Below the pieces are notes generated by a model, which was not told the origin of the DNA, did no database searches, and worked only from the letters and a program-made list of their open reading frames with translations. A DNA stretch of 64,000 nucleotides, taken from an uncultured Bacteroidia bacterium. GTDB lineage: Bacteria; Bacteroidota; Bacteroidia; Bacteroidales; Prolixibacteraceae. Each line of letters starts with the position of its first letter. Position 1 is the stretch's first letter. The stretch lies in NCBI GenBank assembly GCA_903918045.1, contig CAIXCY010000014.1, forward strand, positions 62,001 through 126,000, written 5' to 3'. The position numbers and the translations under genes are program-made. This document shows positions 9,558-18,398 of this stretch, in pieces.

Positions 9558-9793
9558 AGAGATACTTTTCCTGAATTTTTATCATACATTTCTGTCATTT
9601 TGACCTTTCTTCACCTCTATTATACCTCGATATGACAACAAAGAATAAGCTAAGTTAAAGTATGTTAATCAGACTAAACTATTGTGGAGATTTGTGCGTC
9701 TATCAGATAATTCCAACAGATATTGGCACACAAATTGTAAATTCAAATTGAACTTAATTTATAATTCAAAGATTAATAATTAAAAACCAAGTT

Positions 9794-11266
9794 ATGGACA
9801 GCATCAAAAAAATTGCAAAAACACTGGCAATTGCTTTTGCCGGGGCCATTATTGCCATCTTTATTTATTCAAAAATCAACCATGAATCACGCGAGGTCTT
9901 GCAAAGTGTTTCACCGGTTCAATTAACAAGTTATAATACTCCGCAGAGTCCCCAGGCACAATTGCCCGATTTAACTCAGGCCGCCGAGAAAAGTGTCCAT
10001 GCCGTAGTTCATATCACCACGAAAGTGAAGGCACAAAGTTATGGCGCAAATGAGAATCCTCTTTTCGATTTTTTCTTTGGTCCCAAGGGATATAATCAAC
10101 CCCGTGGAAATAACCAGGAACCCGAATATAATGTAGGATCCGGTTCAGGAGTAATCATAAGTCCCGAAGGTTATATCGTGACCAATAATCATGTTATTGA
10201 TGAGGCAGATCACATTGAAGTCACGTTAAATGACAACCGTAAATTTACTGCCAAAATTATTGGGCGAGATCCAAATACCGATATTGCCTTAGTGAAAATT
10301 GATGCGAAGGATCTTACCTACCTGGTTTGGGGAAATTCGGAAACCCTCAAACTGGGAGAATGGGTCCTGGCAGTTGGAAACCCTTTTAATCTAACTTCAA
10401 CGGTAACTGCAGGTATTGTAAGTGCAAAATCACGAAGTATCGGAATAATCAGCGGTCAACTACCATTGGAATCATTTATCCAGACTGATGCCGCCGTAAA
10501 CCCGGGAAACAGTGGCGGCGCGCTTGTAAATGCCATTGGGGATCTGGTCGGAATTAATGCAGCAATTGCCTCAAGAACAGGATCTTATTCTGGTTATTCC
10601 TTTGCCGTACCTGCTTCAATAGCCCGTAAAGTGGTTGATGATCTGAAACAGTATGGCGAGGTTCAACGAGCGTTACTGGGAGTTGAAATTAAAAATATTG
10701 ATGACGCTTTGGCCAAAGAAGAACATTTGGGGAAAATAGAAGGGGTGTATATTGGCAAAACTTCGGAAGATGGAGCCGCCCGTCAGGCCGGACTTAAGGC
10801 AGGTGATGTAATTGTTTCAGTGAATGGAAATCAAGTGAATACCGTTTCTCAGCTACAGGAACAAATAGCAAAATACCGGCCTGGTGATAAAGTTGCAATT
10901 AATGCCAAAAGAGATGGAACTCTGAAACAATTTAATGTTGTGCTACGTAATACCAAGGGAGATACTTCAATCGTTAAAGAATCATTCGCTGTATTAGGTG
11001 CTGAATTTGGTCCCATATCTGAAAAAGACAAGGAGCGGCTTAAAATCAATGAAGGGATGCAGGTATTGAATCTTAATAAAGGAAAGTTAAAGGAAGCAGG
11101 TGTAAAAATAGGATTTATTATTACAGACATAAACAAAATGGCTATTTCAAGTGTTGAAGATATAAAAAGAGTACTTTCGCAATCCACCAATAAAAAGCCA
11201 GTTTTAGTTGAAGGAGTCTACCCTGGAGGCGAATGGGCATACTACGTTTTTAAGCTGGAAGAATAA
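9794..11266 (+). CDS. htrA: HtrA/DegP-family periplasmic serine protease
   Basis: Do-like protease and chaperone that clears misfolded envelope proteins. The N-terminus has an uncleaved anchor or signal (about residues 8-26). The trypsin-like domain carries the triad H133 (TNNHVID), D163 (NTDIALVKID) and S240 (NPGNSGGAL). PDZ1 begins near 285 (LLGVEIKNID, GLKAGDVIVSVNG). A second, more diverged PDZ-like segment follows from about 395 to the end (LKEAGVKIGFIITDIN). The 490-residue length is normal for a two-PDZ HtrA. The gene lies just upstream of rpoD on the same strand but is separated by a rpoD promoter, so the two are probably independent. Confidence 0.94.
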   Translation: MDSIKKIAKTLAIAFAGAIIAIFIYSKINHESREVLQSVSPVQLTSYNTPQSPQAQLPDLTQAAEKSVHAVVHITTKVKAQSYGANENPLFDFFFGPKGYNQPRGNNQEPEYNVGSGSGVIISPEGYIVTNNHVIDEADHIEVTLNDNRKFTAKIIGRDPNTDIALVKIDAKDLTYLVWGNSETLKLGEWVLAVGNPFNLTSTVTAGIVSAKSRSIGIISGQLPLESFIQTDAAVNPGNSGGALVNAIGDLVGINAAIASRTGSYSGYSFAVPASIARKVVDDLKQYGEVQRALLGVEIKNIDDALAKEEHLGKIEGVYIGKTSEDGAARQAGLKAGDVIVSVNGNQVNTVSQLQEQIAKYRPGDKVAINAKRDGTLKQFNVVLRNTKGDTSIVKESFAVLGAEFGPISEKDKERLKINEGMQVLNLNKGKLKEAGVKIGFIITDINKMAISSVEDIKRVLSQSTNKKPVLVEGVYPGGEWAYYVFKLEE

Positions 11267-11302
11267 ATTTCAGCAACATAAAGAAATACCACCATTTTGG
11301 TA

Positions 11303-11333
11303 TTGTACAAAACCACAAATGTTTGTAACTTTG
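11303..11333 (+). promoter_or_regulatory. rpoD promoter (Bacteroidota-type)
   Basis: TTG at 11303-11305 and TAACTTTG at 11326-11333 are separated by 20 bases. This fits the phylum's primary-sigma consensus (TTTG - about 19-21 - TAnnTTTG) well. The rpoD ATG is 20 bases downstream, giving a very short leader. Confidence 0.6.
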
Positions 11334-11353
11334 CAAACTTTTAATCGGAGAGC

Positions 11354-12213
11354 ATGAGACAATTAAAGATTACAAAATCCATTACCAATCGCGAGAGTGC
11401 CTCGCTTGATAAATACCTTCAGGAAATCGGCAAAGAAGAGCTAATTACAGTTGAAGAAGAAGTAGAATTAGCCCAACGTATAAAAAAAGGGGATCAGGCA
11501 GCACTTGAGAAATTGACCAGGGCGAACCTCCGGTTTGTAGTTTCCGTTGCAAAACAATATCAAAATCAAGGCCTTAGCTTGCCAGATTTAATCAATGAGG
11601 GGAATCTCGGACTAATCAAAGCAGCTGAAAAATTTGATGAAACCCGTGGTTTTAAATTCATCTCCTACGCCGTATGGTGGATTCGTCAGTCTATTTTGCA
11701 GGCCTTGGCAGAACAATCGCGTATCGTGCGACTTCCGCTGAATCAGGTGGGTTCTTTGAATAAAATCAATAAGGCTTACTCCAAATTCGAACAGGAACAC
11801 GAAAGAAGACCATCGCCTGAAGAACTTGCAGAACAACTTGAATTACCTGCAGATAAAGTAGCTGATACATTGCGTGTTTCAGGAAGACATGTGTCTGTTG
11901 ATGCACCTTTTGTGGATGGCGAAGACAATAGTTTATTGGATGTCCTTATCAATAATGATTCCCCGAGTGCTGACAGAGTATTGATCGACGAATCGTTATC
12001 CAGAGAGATCGATCGTTCATTGACGACCTTAACAGAGCGCGAAGCAGATATCATCCGGATGTTTTCGGCATTGCCTGCCAGGAGATGACCCTCGAAGAGA
12101 TCGGCGAACGGTTTGGCTTAACCCGTGAACGGGTACGTCAAATAAAGGAAAAAGCAATCAGACGTTTAAGGCATACCTCAAGAAGTAAATTACTGAAGAC
12201 ATATTTGGGATAA
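11354..12213 (+). CDS. rpoD: Primary sigma factor RpoD, with a one-base frameshift near its end
   Basis: Primary sigma-70 factor of the short Bacteroidota type, lacking region 1.1. Region 1.2 ([16 protein letters not shown]), region 2 ([50 protein letters not shown]), region 3 and the start of region 4 ([12 protein letters not shown]) are intact. At 12062-12065 the run TTTT should be TTTTT. As given, the frame ends at 12088 with a false tail, while the next frame continues exactly with [34 protein letters not shown] and KLLKTYLG, stopping at 12213. Restoring one T gives 286 residues, the normal length. Since rpoD is essential and single-copy, a homopolymer sequencing error is the likeliest cause. 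Confidence 0.93.
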
Positions 12214-12244
12214 AATTCATTAAAAATATTTTATTTTTTTGTAG

Positions 12245-12264
12245 AGACGTACCGAGGTGCGTCT
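12245..12264. terminator. Hairpin between convergent rpoD and the HD gene
   Basis: AGACGTACC pairs with GGTGCGTCT (one G-U pair) in a tight hairpin. A T-run lies before it (12226-12241) and TTTACTCATTTTT after it, so it could terminate transcription in both directions. GTAGAGACG...CGTCT palindromes of this kind are also common as dispersed intergenic elements. Confidence 0.5.
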
Positions 12265-12298
12265 TTACTCATTTTTATCTGTATTCATTCGTGGGTAG

Positions 12299-12802
12299 TT
12301 ACAGACCAATATTGGGATAGAGAATCCGAAGGTATTGCAACCCTGATTCTGTTCTGAATATATTCTTTGCAAAATGGGCAATTTGATTTTCCGTCATTTG
12401 ATCCTCTGATGAATTTACCAAAAAATCAGCCTCAACCAACAATTGAAAATCCAGACCATCTACTGCATTAAAGGTATGATGCTTACTGATAATAAAGCAA
12501 ACACGATCAACTATAGCCTTACTGAAATTCAGCCCATTTAGAATGATCCTGGCAATGGGTGGACCTTCGTTTTCCTGGTCCTGACTGGAACATTTTCCAT
12601 ACATCATTTCCGCCCGATGGATACCAATATCATGAAGCAGGGCCGTTAACTCCAGAATTTCCTGTTGTTCGGAAGTTAATGCTTCATTGAGGCCAAGGTT
12701 TCTGGCATAACCATAAACTTTAAGCGAATGCTCAATACGCCTGAGGTCTCCTGCATTCTTTTCAATCATTGCCGTGGCAACCTTACCTATCCGATTATCC
12801 AT
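12299..12802 (-). CDS. HD-domain phosphohydrolase family protein
   Basis: Small cytoplasmic protein of the HD superfamily of metal-dependent phosphohydrolases; the substrate is unknown. The HD core is visible: RRIEHSLKVYGYA with the first His near residue 26, LLHDIGIH with the HD pair near 56-57, and ISKHHTF further on. The ATG at 12802 is chosen, giving 167 residues. It overlaps the uvrB stop by eight bases (ATGGATAA), a typical coupled arrangement. A longer reading into uvrB would add an unlikely N-terminus. The overlap implies cotranscription with uvrB, but that does not prove a role in repair. Confidence 0.82.
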   Translation of the reverse strand: MDNRIGKVATAMIEKNAGDLRRIEHSLKVYGYARNLGLNEALTSEQQEILELTALLHDIGIHRAEMMYGKCSSQDQENEGPPIARIILNGLNFSKAIVDRVCFIISKHHTFNAVDGLDFQLLVEADFLVNSSEDQMTENQIAHFAKNIFRTESGLQYLRILYPNIGL

Positions 12803-14822
12803 CCTGTCTTTGTTTAAGTAATTCCTTAAGCCGGTACATCTCATCACGCAAACGGGCAGCCTCAATAAAATCAAGCTCCTTGGCCGCTTTTGCCATCTCT
12901 TTCTGAGTCATTTGAATTGTTTTTTCCAGGGCATCGGTGGTCATGTATTTCACTACCGGATCAGCCGCCACATCACTCCGCTCAGGCGGGATATAAGCCC
13001 TGCCCATGGCCGATTTGTCAGGACGATATTCCAAACCGATGATTTCACGGGTTGGCTTAATAATCTGAGTCGGAGAAATACCATTGGCAATGTTATAATC
13101 ATGCTGCTTTATCCTGCGGTAATTCGCAGAATCAATGGTTCGCTGCATCGAATCGGTGATCTTATCGGCATACATGATCACACGCCCATTTAAATTCCGG
13201 GCAGCACGCCCGGCAGTTTGCGTTAATGAGCGCTCAGAGCGAAGGAATCCCTCCTTATCGGCATCCAGGATGGCGACCAACGAAACCTCCGGCAAATCGA
13301 GCCCTTCGCGCAAAAGATTGATCCCGATCAGCACATCAAATACCCCTTTACGTAATTGCTCCATAATCTCAACCCTTTCCATGGTATCGACATCCGAATG
13401 AATATACCGGCAACGGATATTCATCCGGTCAAAATATTTCTGAAGCTCTTCAGCCATCCTTTTCGTAAGTGTGGTAACCAGTACCCGTTCATTCTTCTCT
13501 GACCGAATATGAATCTCCTCCATCAAATCATCAATCTGATTAATCCTTGGCCTGATTTCAATCTGGGGATCCAGAAGCCCTGTCGGCCGTATGATTTGTT
13601 CAACAACAACACCCTCACTTTTCTGAAGTTCGTAGTCTGCCGGAGTTGCACTTACAAAAACAATTTGTTTGGCAACATCCTCAAACTCCTCAAATTTCAG
13701 AGGCCGGTTATCAATGGCAGCAGGTAGCCGGAAACCATAATCGACGAGGGTGACCTTCCGCGACCGGTCACCGCCATACATCGCATGAATCTGAGGCATT
13801 GTCACATGACTCTCATCAATCACCATAAGGTAATCGTCCGGGAAATAATCGAGCAGGCAGAATGGTCTCGATCCGGGAGCGCGGTTGTCAAAATAGCGGG
13901 AATAGTTCTCAATGCCCGGGCAATATCCCAATTCACGGATCATCTCAAGATCATAAGTTACCCGGTCTTCGATCCGTTTTGCCTCCACATGTTTTCCTGA
14001 TCGCTTGAAAAAATCGACATGTTCCACCAGATCATTCTGTATCTTTTTAATTGCCAGCTGTATACTATCCTTTGTGGTCACAAATATGGTGGCCGGATAG
14101 ATCACACAGTTATCCATGCTCTTAATGGCATAACCATTCTCTGCATTGAAGAGGGCGATCTCCTCAATTTCATCACCATAAAACACAATTCGTATCGCAT
14201 CATCGGCATAGGCAGGAAATATATCGACTGTATCACCTTTAACCCTGAAATTTCCACGTTGAAACAGGACCTCGCTACGTGAATACATCGCATCCACAAG
14301 TTTATGGAGAAAAACATTGCGACTAAAAATCTCTCCTACTTTTACAGATAAGACATTCGCATGAAAATCCTGCGGATTTCCAATTCCATATAAACACGAA
14401 ACTGATGAAACAACAACAACATCCCTTCTACCCGACAATAGTGCAGAGGTAGTGCTTAGCCGGAGTTTTTCAATCTCCTTATTGATCGATAAATCTTTCT
14501 CTATGAAGGTATCAGTAACGGGCAAATAAGCCTCCGGCTGATAATAATCGTAATAGGAAACAAAGTACTCTACTGCATTTTCGGGAAAAAACTGTTTCAT
14601 TTCACCGTAAAGCTGAGCAGCCAGGGTCTTATTGTGACTCAAAATCAAGGTCGGTTTTTGAACCTGCTCGATAACATTAGCCATTGTAAAGGTTTTCCCC
14701 GAACCGGTAACCCCCAGCAAAGTCTGATAGGGAATACCGGTCTGTACGCCGTCAACAAGCTGTAATATGGCCTCCGGCTGGTCTCCTGTTGGCTGGTAAT
14801 CCGAAACAATTTTAAAATCCAT
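12795..14822 (-). CDS. uvrB: Excinuclease ABC subunit UvrB
   Basis: Helicase-like damage-verification subunit of bacterial nucleotide excision repair. It loads with UvrA and then recruits UvrC. The Walker A motif GVTGSGKTFT lies near residue 39, the beta-hairpin YYDYYQPEAY near 92-101, and the DESH box near 335. The helicase motifs VSATPADYE, LREGLDLPEVSLVAILDADKEG (positions about 500-522) and QTAGRAARN follow. A C-terminal UVR domain (about 630-665) binds UvrC. The ATG at 14822 is preferred over an upstream in-frame TTG at 14834. The 675-residue length is standard. Confidence 0.96.
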   Translation of the reverse strand: MDFKIVSDYQPTGDQPEAILQLVDGVQTGIPYQTLLGVTGSGKTFTMANVIEQVQKPTLILSHNKTLAAQLYGEMKQFFPENAVEYFVSYYDYYQPEAYLPVTDTFIEKDLSINKEIEKLRLSTTSALLSGRRDVVVVSSVSCLYGIGNPQDFHANVLSVKVGEIFSRNVFLHKLVDAMYSRSEVLFQRGNFRVKGDTVDIFPAYADDAIRIVFYGDEIEEIALFNAENGYAIKSMDNCVIYPATIFVTTKDSIQLAIKKIQNDLVEHVDFFKRSGKHVEAKRIEDRVTYDLEMIRELGYCPGIENYSRYFDNRAPGSRPFCLLDYFPDDYLMVIDESHVTMPQIHAMYGGDRSRKVTLVDYGFRLPAAIDNRPLKFEEFEDVAKQIVFVSATPADYELQKSEGVVVEQIIRPTGLLDPQIEIRPRINQIDDLMEEIHIRSEKNERVLVTTLTKRMAEELQKYFDRMNIRCRYIHSDVDTMERVEIMEQLRKGVFDVLIGINLLREGLDLPEVSLVAILDADKEGFLRSERSLTQTAGRAARNLNGRVIMYADKITDSMQRTIDSANYRRIKQHDYNIANGISPTQIIKPTREIIGLEYRPDKSAMGRAYIPPERSDVAADPVVKYMTTDALEKTIQMTQKEMAKAAKELDFIEAARLRDEMYRLKELLKQRQDG

Positions 14823-14889
14823 AATTGAAGACAATATTAATTATTTAATGGTGAATGATTAATGGTTAATAGTTGTAAATACAGATTAA

Positions 14890-14949
14890 GCATTAACCAT
14901 TATCGAATTAACCATTATCGAATTATCCATTATCGCATTAACTATTATT
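14890..14949. repeat. Four tandem 15-base repeats upstream of uvrB
   Basis: Four consecutive 15-mers of the form GMATTAACCATTATC, with one to three differences, run from 14890 to 14949. The last copy contains the stop codon of the downstream-facing HAD gene. A related segment (TTAATGGTTAATAG) sits at about 14857-14873 in inverted orientation. Confidence 0.6.
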
Positions 14950-15559
14950 CTATTTCTTTTCCAATAGTGACATCATAATATTCCGTCACATCAACCCACA
15001 TCATCCCGGCACGTTCGGCGGCATCGAGTCCAAGTTGACCGTCTTCATAAACCTCACAATCCGAAGGTTGAACACCAATAAGTTCCGCAGCCTTTAGGAA
15101 GGTATCCGGAAAAGGCTTATGATTCACCACATCCTCGGCAGCCACAACATGTTCAAAACAATCTTTTACACCGGCGATTTCGAGGGTTTTCCACGCCAGG
15201 TATTGTGAGCCGCCCGTTCCGCATGCCATTGGAAGTTTACCTTTGAACTCCCTGATAATTTTAACAACAGGTTCAATAGGCTTAGCTTTATGCATATTTT
15301 GCTCGTAACGCTTCTCCTTCAGCAAGGTAAATGCCAGTTCATCAAAGTCAAGATTAAATTTAGCCTTAAGGTATTGACTTGTTTGAAAGGCTGGTATACC
15401 AGTTACTTCAACGAAAAGCTCAGGAGTAAAATCTATCCCTTGTTCGGCTGCTGTCTCTCTCCATGCGATAAAATGAACAGGCATTGTATCACAAATTGTT
15501 CCGTCGATATCGAAAATCAATCCCTTTGCAAGCGGATTTGGTGTTAATTCATTCTCCAT
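14945..15559 (-). CDS. HAD-superfamily phosphatase (beta-phosphoglucomutase / fructose-1-phosphatase-like)
   Basis: Cytoplasmic HAD hydrolase of subfamily IA. Motif I DIDGTICDT lies at residues 18-26 with both catalytic Asp. The MPVHFIAWRETA segment that follows is typical of the YqaB/beta-PGM group with a helical cap. The Thr/Ser motif II (ACGTGGS) lies near 113-119, a Lys motif (VNHKPFPDTFL) near 145-155, and motif IV YEDGQLGLDAA near 171-181. The 204-residue length is usual. The exact sugar-phosphate substrate cannot be assigned. It precedes uvrB on the same strand but is separated by tandem repeats. Confidence 0.82.
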   Translation of the reverse strand: MENELTPNPLAKGLIFDIDGTICDTMPVHFIAWRETAAEQGIDFTPELFVEVTGIPAFQTSQYLKAKFNLDFDELAFTLLKEKRYEQNMHKAKPIEPVVKIIREFKGKLPMACGTGGSQYLAWKTLEIAGVKDCFEHVVAAEDVVNHKPFPDTFLKAAELIGVQPSDCEVYEDGQLGLDAAERAGMMWVDVTEYYDVTIGKEIE

Positions 15560-15668
15560 ATTTATGCTTTATTTAATCCTCAAAAATAAGAATATAAAAG
15601 TTTATGGCTATTTTATTAAATTGTTAACTGCAAAATCCTTATTTTGCATTTTTATAAAAGTGATAAAA

Positions 15669-16103
15669 ATGACAAATGCACAGTTATATTTACCAACGGT
15701 ACTCCCGCAGTGGGGAATATTTGCCGGTGTGGTTTTACTTACGATTGGATATGTGGATAAACGGGAATTGTGGACGTTTATTGGGTGGATAACTTTAATA
15801 CTCGCCGGTTTGACTTCGCTCTATTTCAACCTTTTTGGTGGTATTTCAGCTTTGGGTGAATCCAGCGTTCAGGAGGTTGCCGGAGGGTTAATTACCTCTA
15901 CGGGGTGGCAGTGTGCTGCAGGCGGAATATTAGCTGTTTCCTCACTGCTACTTTTTCACTATAAATCCAGGCGTTATTCAACACTGGCAATACTTACTTT
16001 AATCTATTTTGTCCTGATCTTTTTCCTTTTCACTCAGGTTTCCGCATTGTCGGGAAAGATCAATAAAACAGAAATTCAGACACATCAGAAGGACGAAAAA
16101 TAA
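15669..16103 (+). CDS. Small integral membrane protein of unknown function
   Basis: I do not recognise a family. From the ATG at 15669 it encodes 144 residues with four hydrophobic segments (about 14-28, 35-56, 76-92 and 100-119) and a charged hydrophilic tail ending in KDEK. An earlier in-frame start at 15564 would add a hydrophobic, unlikely N-terminus immediately against the divergent HAD gene, so the later ATG is preferred. It lies 64 bases before the next small membrane protein in the same direction. Confidence 0.6.
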   Translation: MTNAQLYLPTVLPQWGIFAGVVLLTIGYVDKRELWTFIGWITLILAGLTSLYFNLFGGISALGESSVQEVAGGLITSTGWQCAAGGILAVSSLLLFHYKSRRYSTLAILTLIYFVLIFFLFTQVSALSGKINKTEIQTHQKDEK

Positions 16104-16167
16104 ATAGAAATAAATTGCGACTGATAGAAATAAAATGAAATAACAGCTATCATTTATAATCAACTAT

Positions 16168-16701
16168 ATGACAAATGAAATGAGTTCCGTTTGGGAGATT
16201 TTAAAGATAACGCTCCCTGCCTTAATCGTTTTTTTAACCGCTTATTTTCTAATCAGGGATATGCTTGAAAACGGACAGAAACAAAGGGAGTTTGAGTTCC
16301 GGATGAATAACAGTAAGAAGGTTACCCCTATCAGGCTTCAGGCTTATGAGCGGCTGGCATTATTATTGGAAAGGATCTCTCCGCAGTCGCTTCTGATCAG
16401 AGTCCCGCCGCATGATCTGACCTCCTCCGATTTTCATCATCAGTTACTGGCAGCTGTCCGGCAGGAATTTGAGCATAACCTCTCCCAGCAAATTTACGTT
16501 TCTCCGATCCTTTGGGAAACCATCCGTGGAGCGAGGGAGAACCTGATAAGTATTATCAACAAATCGGCAGAGGAGATCGGTCATGAAGCCCCTGCCCTGC
16601 TGCTGAGTAAAAAAATTATCGAAAATTATATCGACGAAGAGAACCAGGTTATCTTGATCGCGATGAATGAGCTTAAAAAAGAGATCGGAAAACTGTTTTA
16701 A
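16168..16701 (+). CDS. Conserved Bacteroidota protein with one N-terminal membrane helix
   Basis: A 177-residue protein with a single hydrophobic segment near residues 11-28 (ITLPALIVFLTAYFL) and a charged, mostly helical cytoplasmic domain (IRLQAYERLALLLERISP; QLLAAVRQEFEHNLSQQIY). Its look matches a family of short single-helix proteins found widely in Bacteroidota without an assigned function. That match is from memory and not verified. A strong hairpin follows 26 bases after the stop, so the gene ends its transcription unit. Confidence 0.65.
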   Translation: MTNEMSSVWEILKITLPALIVFLTAYFLIRDMLENGQKQREFEFRMNNSKKVTPIRLQAYERLALLLERISPQSLLIRVPPHDLTSSDFHHQLLAAVRQEFEHNLSQQIYVSPILWETIRGARENLISIINKSAEEIGHEAPALLLSKKIIENYIDEENQVILIAMNELKKEIGKLF

Positions 16702-16727
16702 GAAATCGTTTCGCCGGTTTAAGAGTG

Positions 16728-16774
16728 AAGCCCTGACTTGTTTTTGTAGGAACAATTCAGGGCTTTACTTTTGA
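16728..16774 (+). terminator. Intrinsic terminator-like hairpin
   Basis: AAGCCCTGA (16728-16736) pairs with TTCAGGGCTT (16756-16765) across a loop of about 20 bases and is followed by TTACTTTTGA. It closes the transcription unit of the two small membrane-protein genes. The next 300 bases (16775-17094) hold a short repeat and no supportable gene. Confidence 0.55.
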
Positions 16775-16795
16775 AATAATTAAAATCTTCGGTCA

Positions 16796-16843
16796 GCGAC
16801 CGGGTGACTTTCAATTCCTGAACAAAGTCATCTGGTCACTTTT
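16796..16843. repeat. GTCACCCGGTCAC-type repeats, left side of the decayed island
   Basis: GCGACCGGGTGACTTT at 16796-16811 and AAAGTCATCTGGTCACTTTT at 16824-16843 are two inverted copies of a short motif whose clean form is AAAGTCACCCGGTCACTTT. The same motif recurs near 20.0-20.1 kb on the other side of the decayed genes. Confidence 0.5.
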
Positions 16844-17094
16844 AGATATTACAAAGTTTTTGATAATCAATAAAATAACTTTTTTTATTCCCTGTTTTAA
16901 TTTTGTTTCCATAAATATGTTTAGTAGGTTTGTTGTACCTCAATCCTTAAATATAACCGATGAAAACCGACCGGCACCATTGTAAATCCAGCACCCCAAA
17001 GTCAACTCTCCAGGAGAGCATCCCCGGCGTATTCCGAGAAAATCAGGCAATTAGCATTCAGCTTAGTAGGCTAATATTTAAAGTCTAATCCAAA

Positions 17095-17265
17095 ATGGAT
17101 GCAATACTAAATAATCCGTTCCGGATACTTGGCTTACCGACCACAGACAGCGATAAAGAAATTGCCAAAAGAGTTTCTGACTTTCTTATTACTGCAGAAA
17201 TAAGAAAAAAAGTAATTTACAAGACTGACTTTCCAATTTTTGGTAAAATTGATAGCTACCTATAA
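17095..17265 (+). pseudogene. Truncated N-terminal fragment of a larger gene
   Basis: A 56-codon reading frame begins with a well-formed N-terminus (NNPFRILGLPTTDSDKEIAK). I recall this as the opening of larger Bacteroidota proteins that also contain a ...TDFP... segment. The frame stops after KIDSYL, at the edge of a markedly AT-richer stretch. The abrupt end, the lack of any continuation in the other frames, and the position next to other broken genes suggest a gene remnant. The family identification is from memory and tentative. Confidence 0.45.
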
Positions 17266-17302
17266 TTAAATTTATTCCAAGAGCTTATAAACCTTAGCCT
17301 GT

Positions 17303-18055
17303 ATGAAATTTAAACTTGATGCGGTATTTTTAAGATACCTTGAGGATATTGACAAGGTAGACCTTACTAATTCGTCTATTGAAGAAAATCGAATAATTAC
17401 TGAGCTAAAACACTTTAAGCCTTTGTATTTTGCATTTTGTAAAATAATTCCAGAATTACAAAGATTGACCATTAATAAAAAGTTGTCAAAAAACAATAAT
17501 GAAACGATTACTAAGTTTGGTGATTTAAAAAATCCACCAGACGAGATAGTGAAAAAATTAAATAGGTATGGAAGGGCAAATCTAAAAAATCAAAGTGTCC
17601 TATATGCATCATTTATTTTACCAACATTGATAAAGGAAACCAATCCAGATGTTGGTGATTTGGTTACTATTTCCAGATGGAAATTGAAAAATGAGGATAC
17701 CCCATTATTTGTATCACCAATCATTGATTATGCAAAATGTAAGGATTACCAACTTCTAGAAGTATTTGAAAAGGCTTTATTGCAAGAGCCAAAAGACTGG
17801 CAAGTTATGTTTTTTCAGCATTATTGCTTAACAGTTAAGCATTTTGGTAAGTATGTTGAAAGAGGTAAAGATATAAATTACATTTTCAGTGCACATTTGG
17901 CTGACAAAATTTTCCATGAAATATATGGAGGGAAAGTTGAAGCTAATATTTATCCGAGTGTTCATGATTCTGGTACTACAAGTAATATTGCAATTAAACC
18001 AGATGTTTTTAACGAAAAGTATGAAATTGAAGAAATAACCGAAAGTAAACTATGA
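17303..18055 (+). CDS. RES-domain-like protein (candidate NAD+-degrading toxin family)
   Basis: A 250-residue soluble protein. The segment GRANLKNQSVLYASFILPTLIKET (about 92-115) and the later YPSVHDSGTTSNIAIKP (about 220-236) resemble the RES fold: a conserved Arg, then Tyr and Glu, then a Ser followed by a small-residue NxA pattern. RES proteins include NAD+ phosphorylase toxins of RES-Xre modules. No Xre-type antitoxin gene lies next to it, and the first 90 residues are unlike classical short RES toxins. Base composition is visibly AT-richer than that of the flanking genes, consistent with transfer. The stop overlaps the start of a broken RhuM-like gene (ATGA). The family call is an inference from motifs. 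Confidence 0.5.
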   Translation: MKFKLDAVFLRYLEDIDKVDLTNSSIEENRIITELKHFKPLYFAFCKIIPELQRLTINKKLSKNNNETITKFGDLKNPPDEIVKKLNRYGRANLKNQSVLYASFILPTLIKETNPDVGDLVTISRWKLKNEDTPLFVSPIIDYAKCKDYQLLEVFEKALLQEPKDWQVMFFQHYCLTVKHFGKYVERGKDINYIFSAHLADKIFHEIYGGKVEANIYPSVHDSGTTSNIAIKPDVFNEKYEIEEITESKL

Positions 18056-18257
18056 ACGAACAAAGAGGTCATGCAGAAATCATCCTGTATCAAACCGAAG
18101 ATTGAACCACTAATTTTGAGGTTCGTCTTGAAGATGATACTGTTTGGTTATTGCAAAGATTAATAGGTTAAATATTCCAGAAAGCGAAGGCAACCTTATT
18201 GAGCATTTCAAAAATATATTTGAAGAAGGTGAATTATTGGAAAGGTATTCACAATGA
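18052..18257 (+). pseudogene. Degenerate RhuM-family gene
   Basis: The frame begins MNEQRGHAEIILYQTED, then hits TGA at 18102 where intact relatives have a Gly codon. The same frame continues TTNFEVRLEDDTVWL. After an internal loss, another frame gives EHFKNIFEEGELLERYSQ and stops at 18257. Both pieces match the start of RhuM-type proteins (YQTEDG.T..EVRLE..TVWL and HIKNIFEEGEL), which are about 330 residues long and occur on mobile and accessory DNA. A nonsense codon, a deletion and the missing C-terminal two thirds make this a pseudogene. Confidence 0.7.
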
Positions 18258-18323
18258 ACGATGAACTTCACTGTTTAGTATAACTCCTCCCCCATTTCGA
18301 AGCAATCTCCGGAGGTCGGAAAT

Positions 18324-18398
18324 ATCTTCGATGCGGCGGAAGATTGCTTCAATGCGACGGAAAACCGCCTCAATATGCCGGAATGTTTCTTCGTAACA
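18324..18398. repeat. Imperfect 21-base tandem repeat
   Basis: About three and a half copies of a 21-base unit of the form CTTCRATGCGRCGGAARAT..., with the CTT/CCT core at 18326, 18347, 18368 and 18389. They lie in the 382-base gap between the RhuM remnant and the next gene. The rest of the gap (18399-18639) holds no convincing gene and becomes AT-rich towards 18639. Confidence 0.5.

Noticed and set aside
10849-11190. Minus-strand frame of 113 codons inside htrA
   Set aside because: It is fully antisense to a well-conserved PDZ-coding region and is explained by codon bias.
16960-17088. A 42-codon frame starting MKTDRHHCKSS
   Set aside because: It has no family similarity, membrane helix or conserved pattern, and lies in a region of remnants; it is too short to support.
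17272-17496. Minus-strand frame of 74 codons
   Set aside because: It is antisense to the RES-like gene, which has a better length and motifs.
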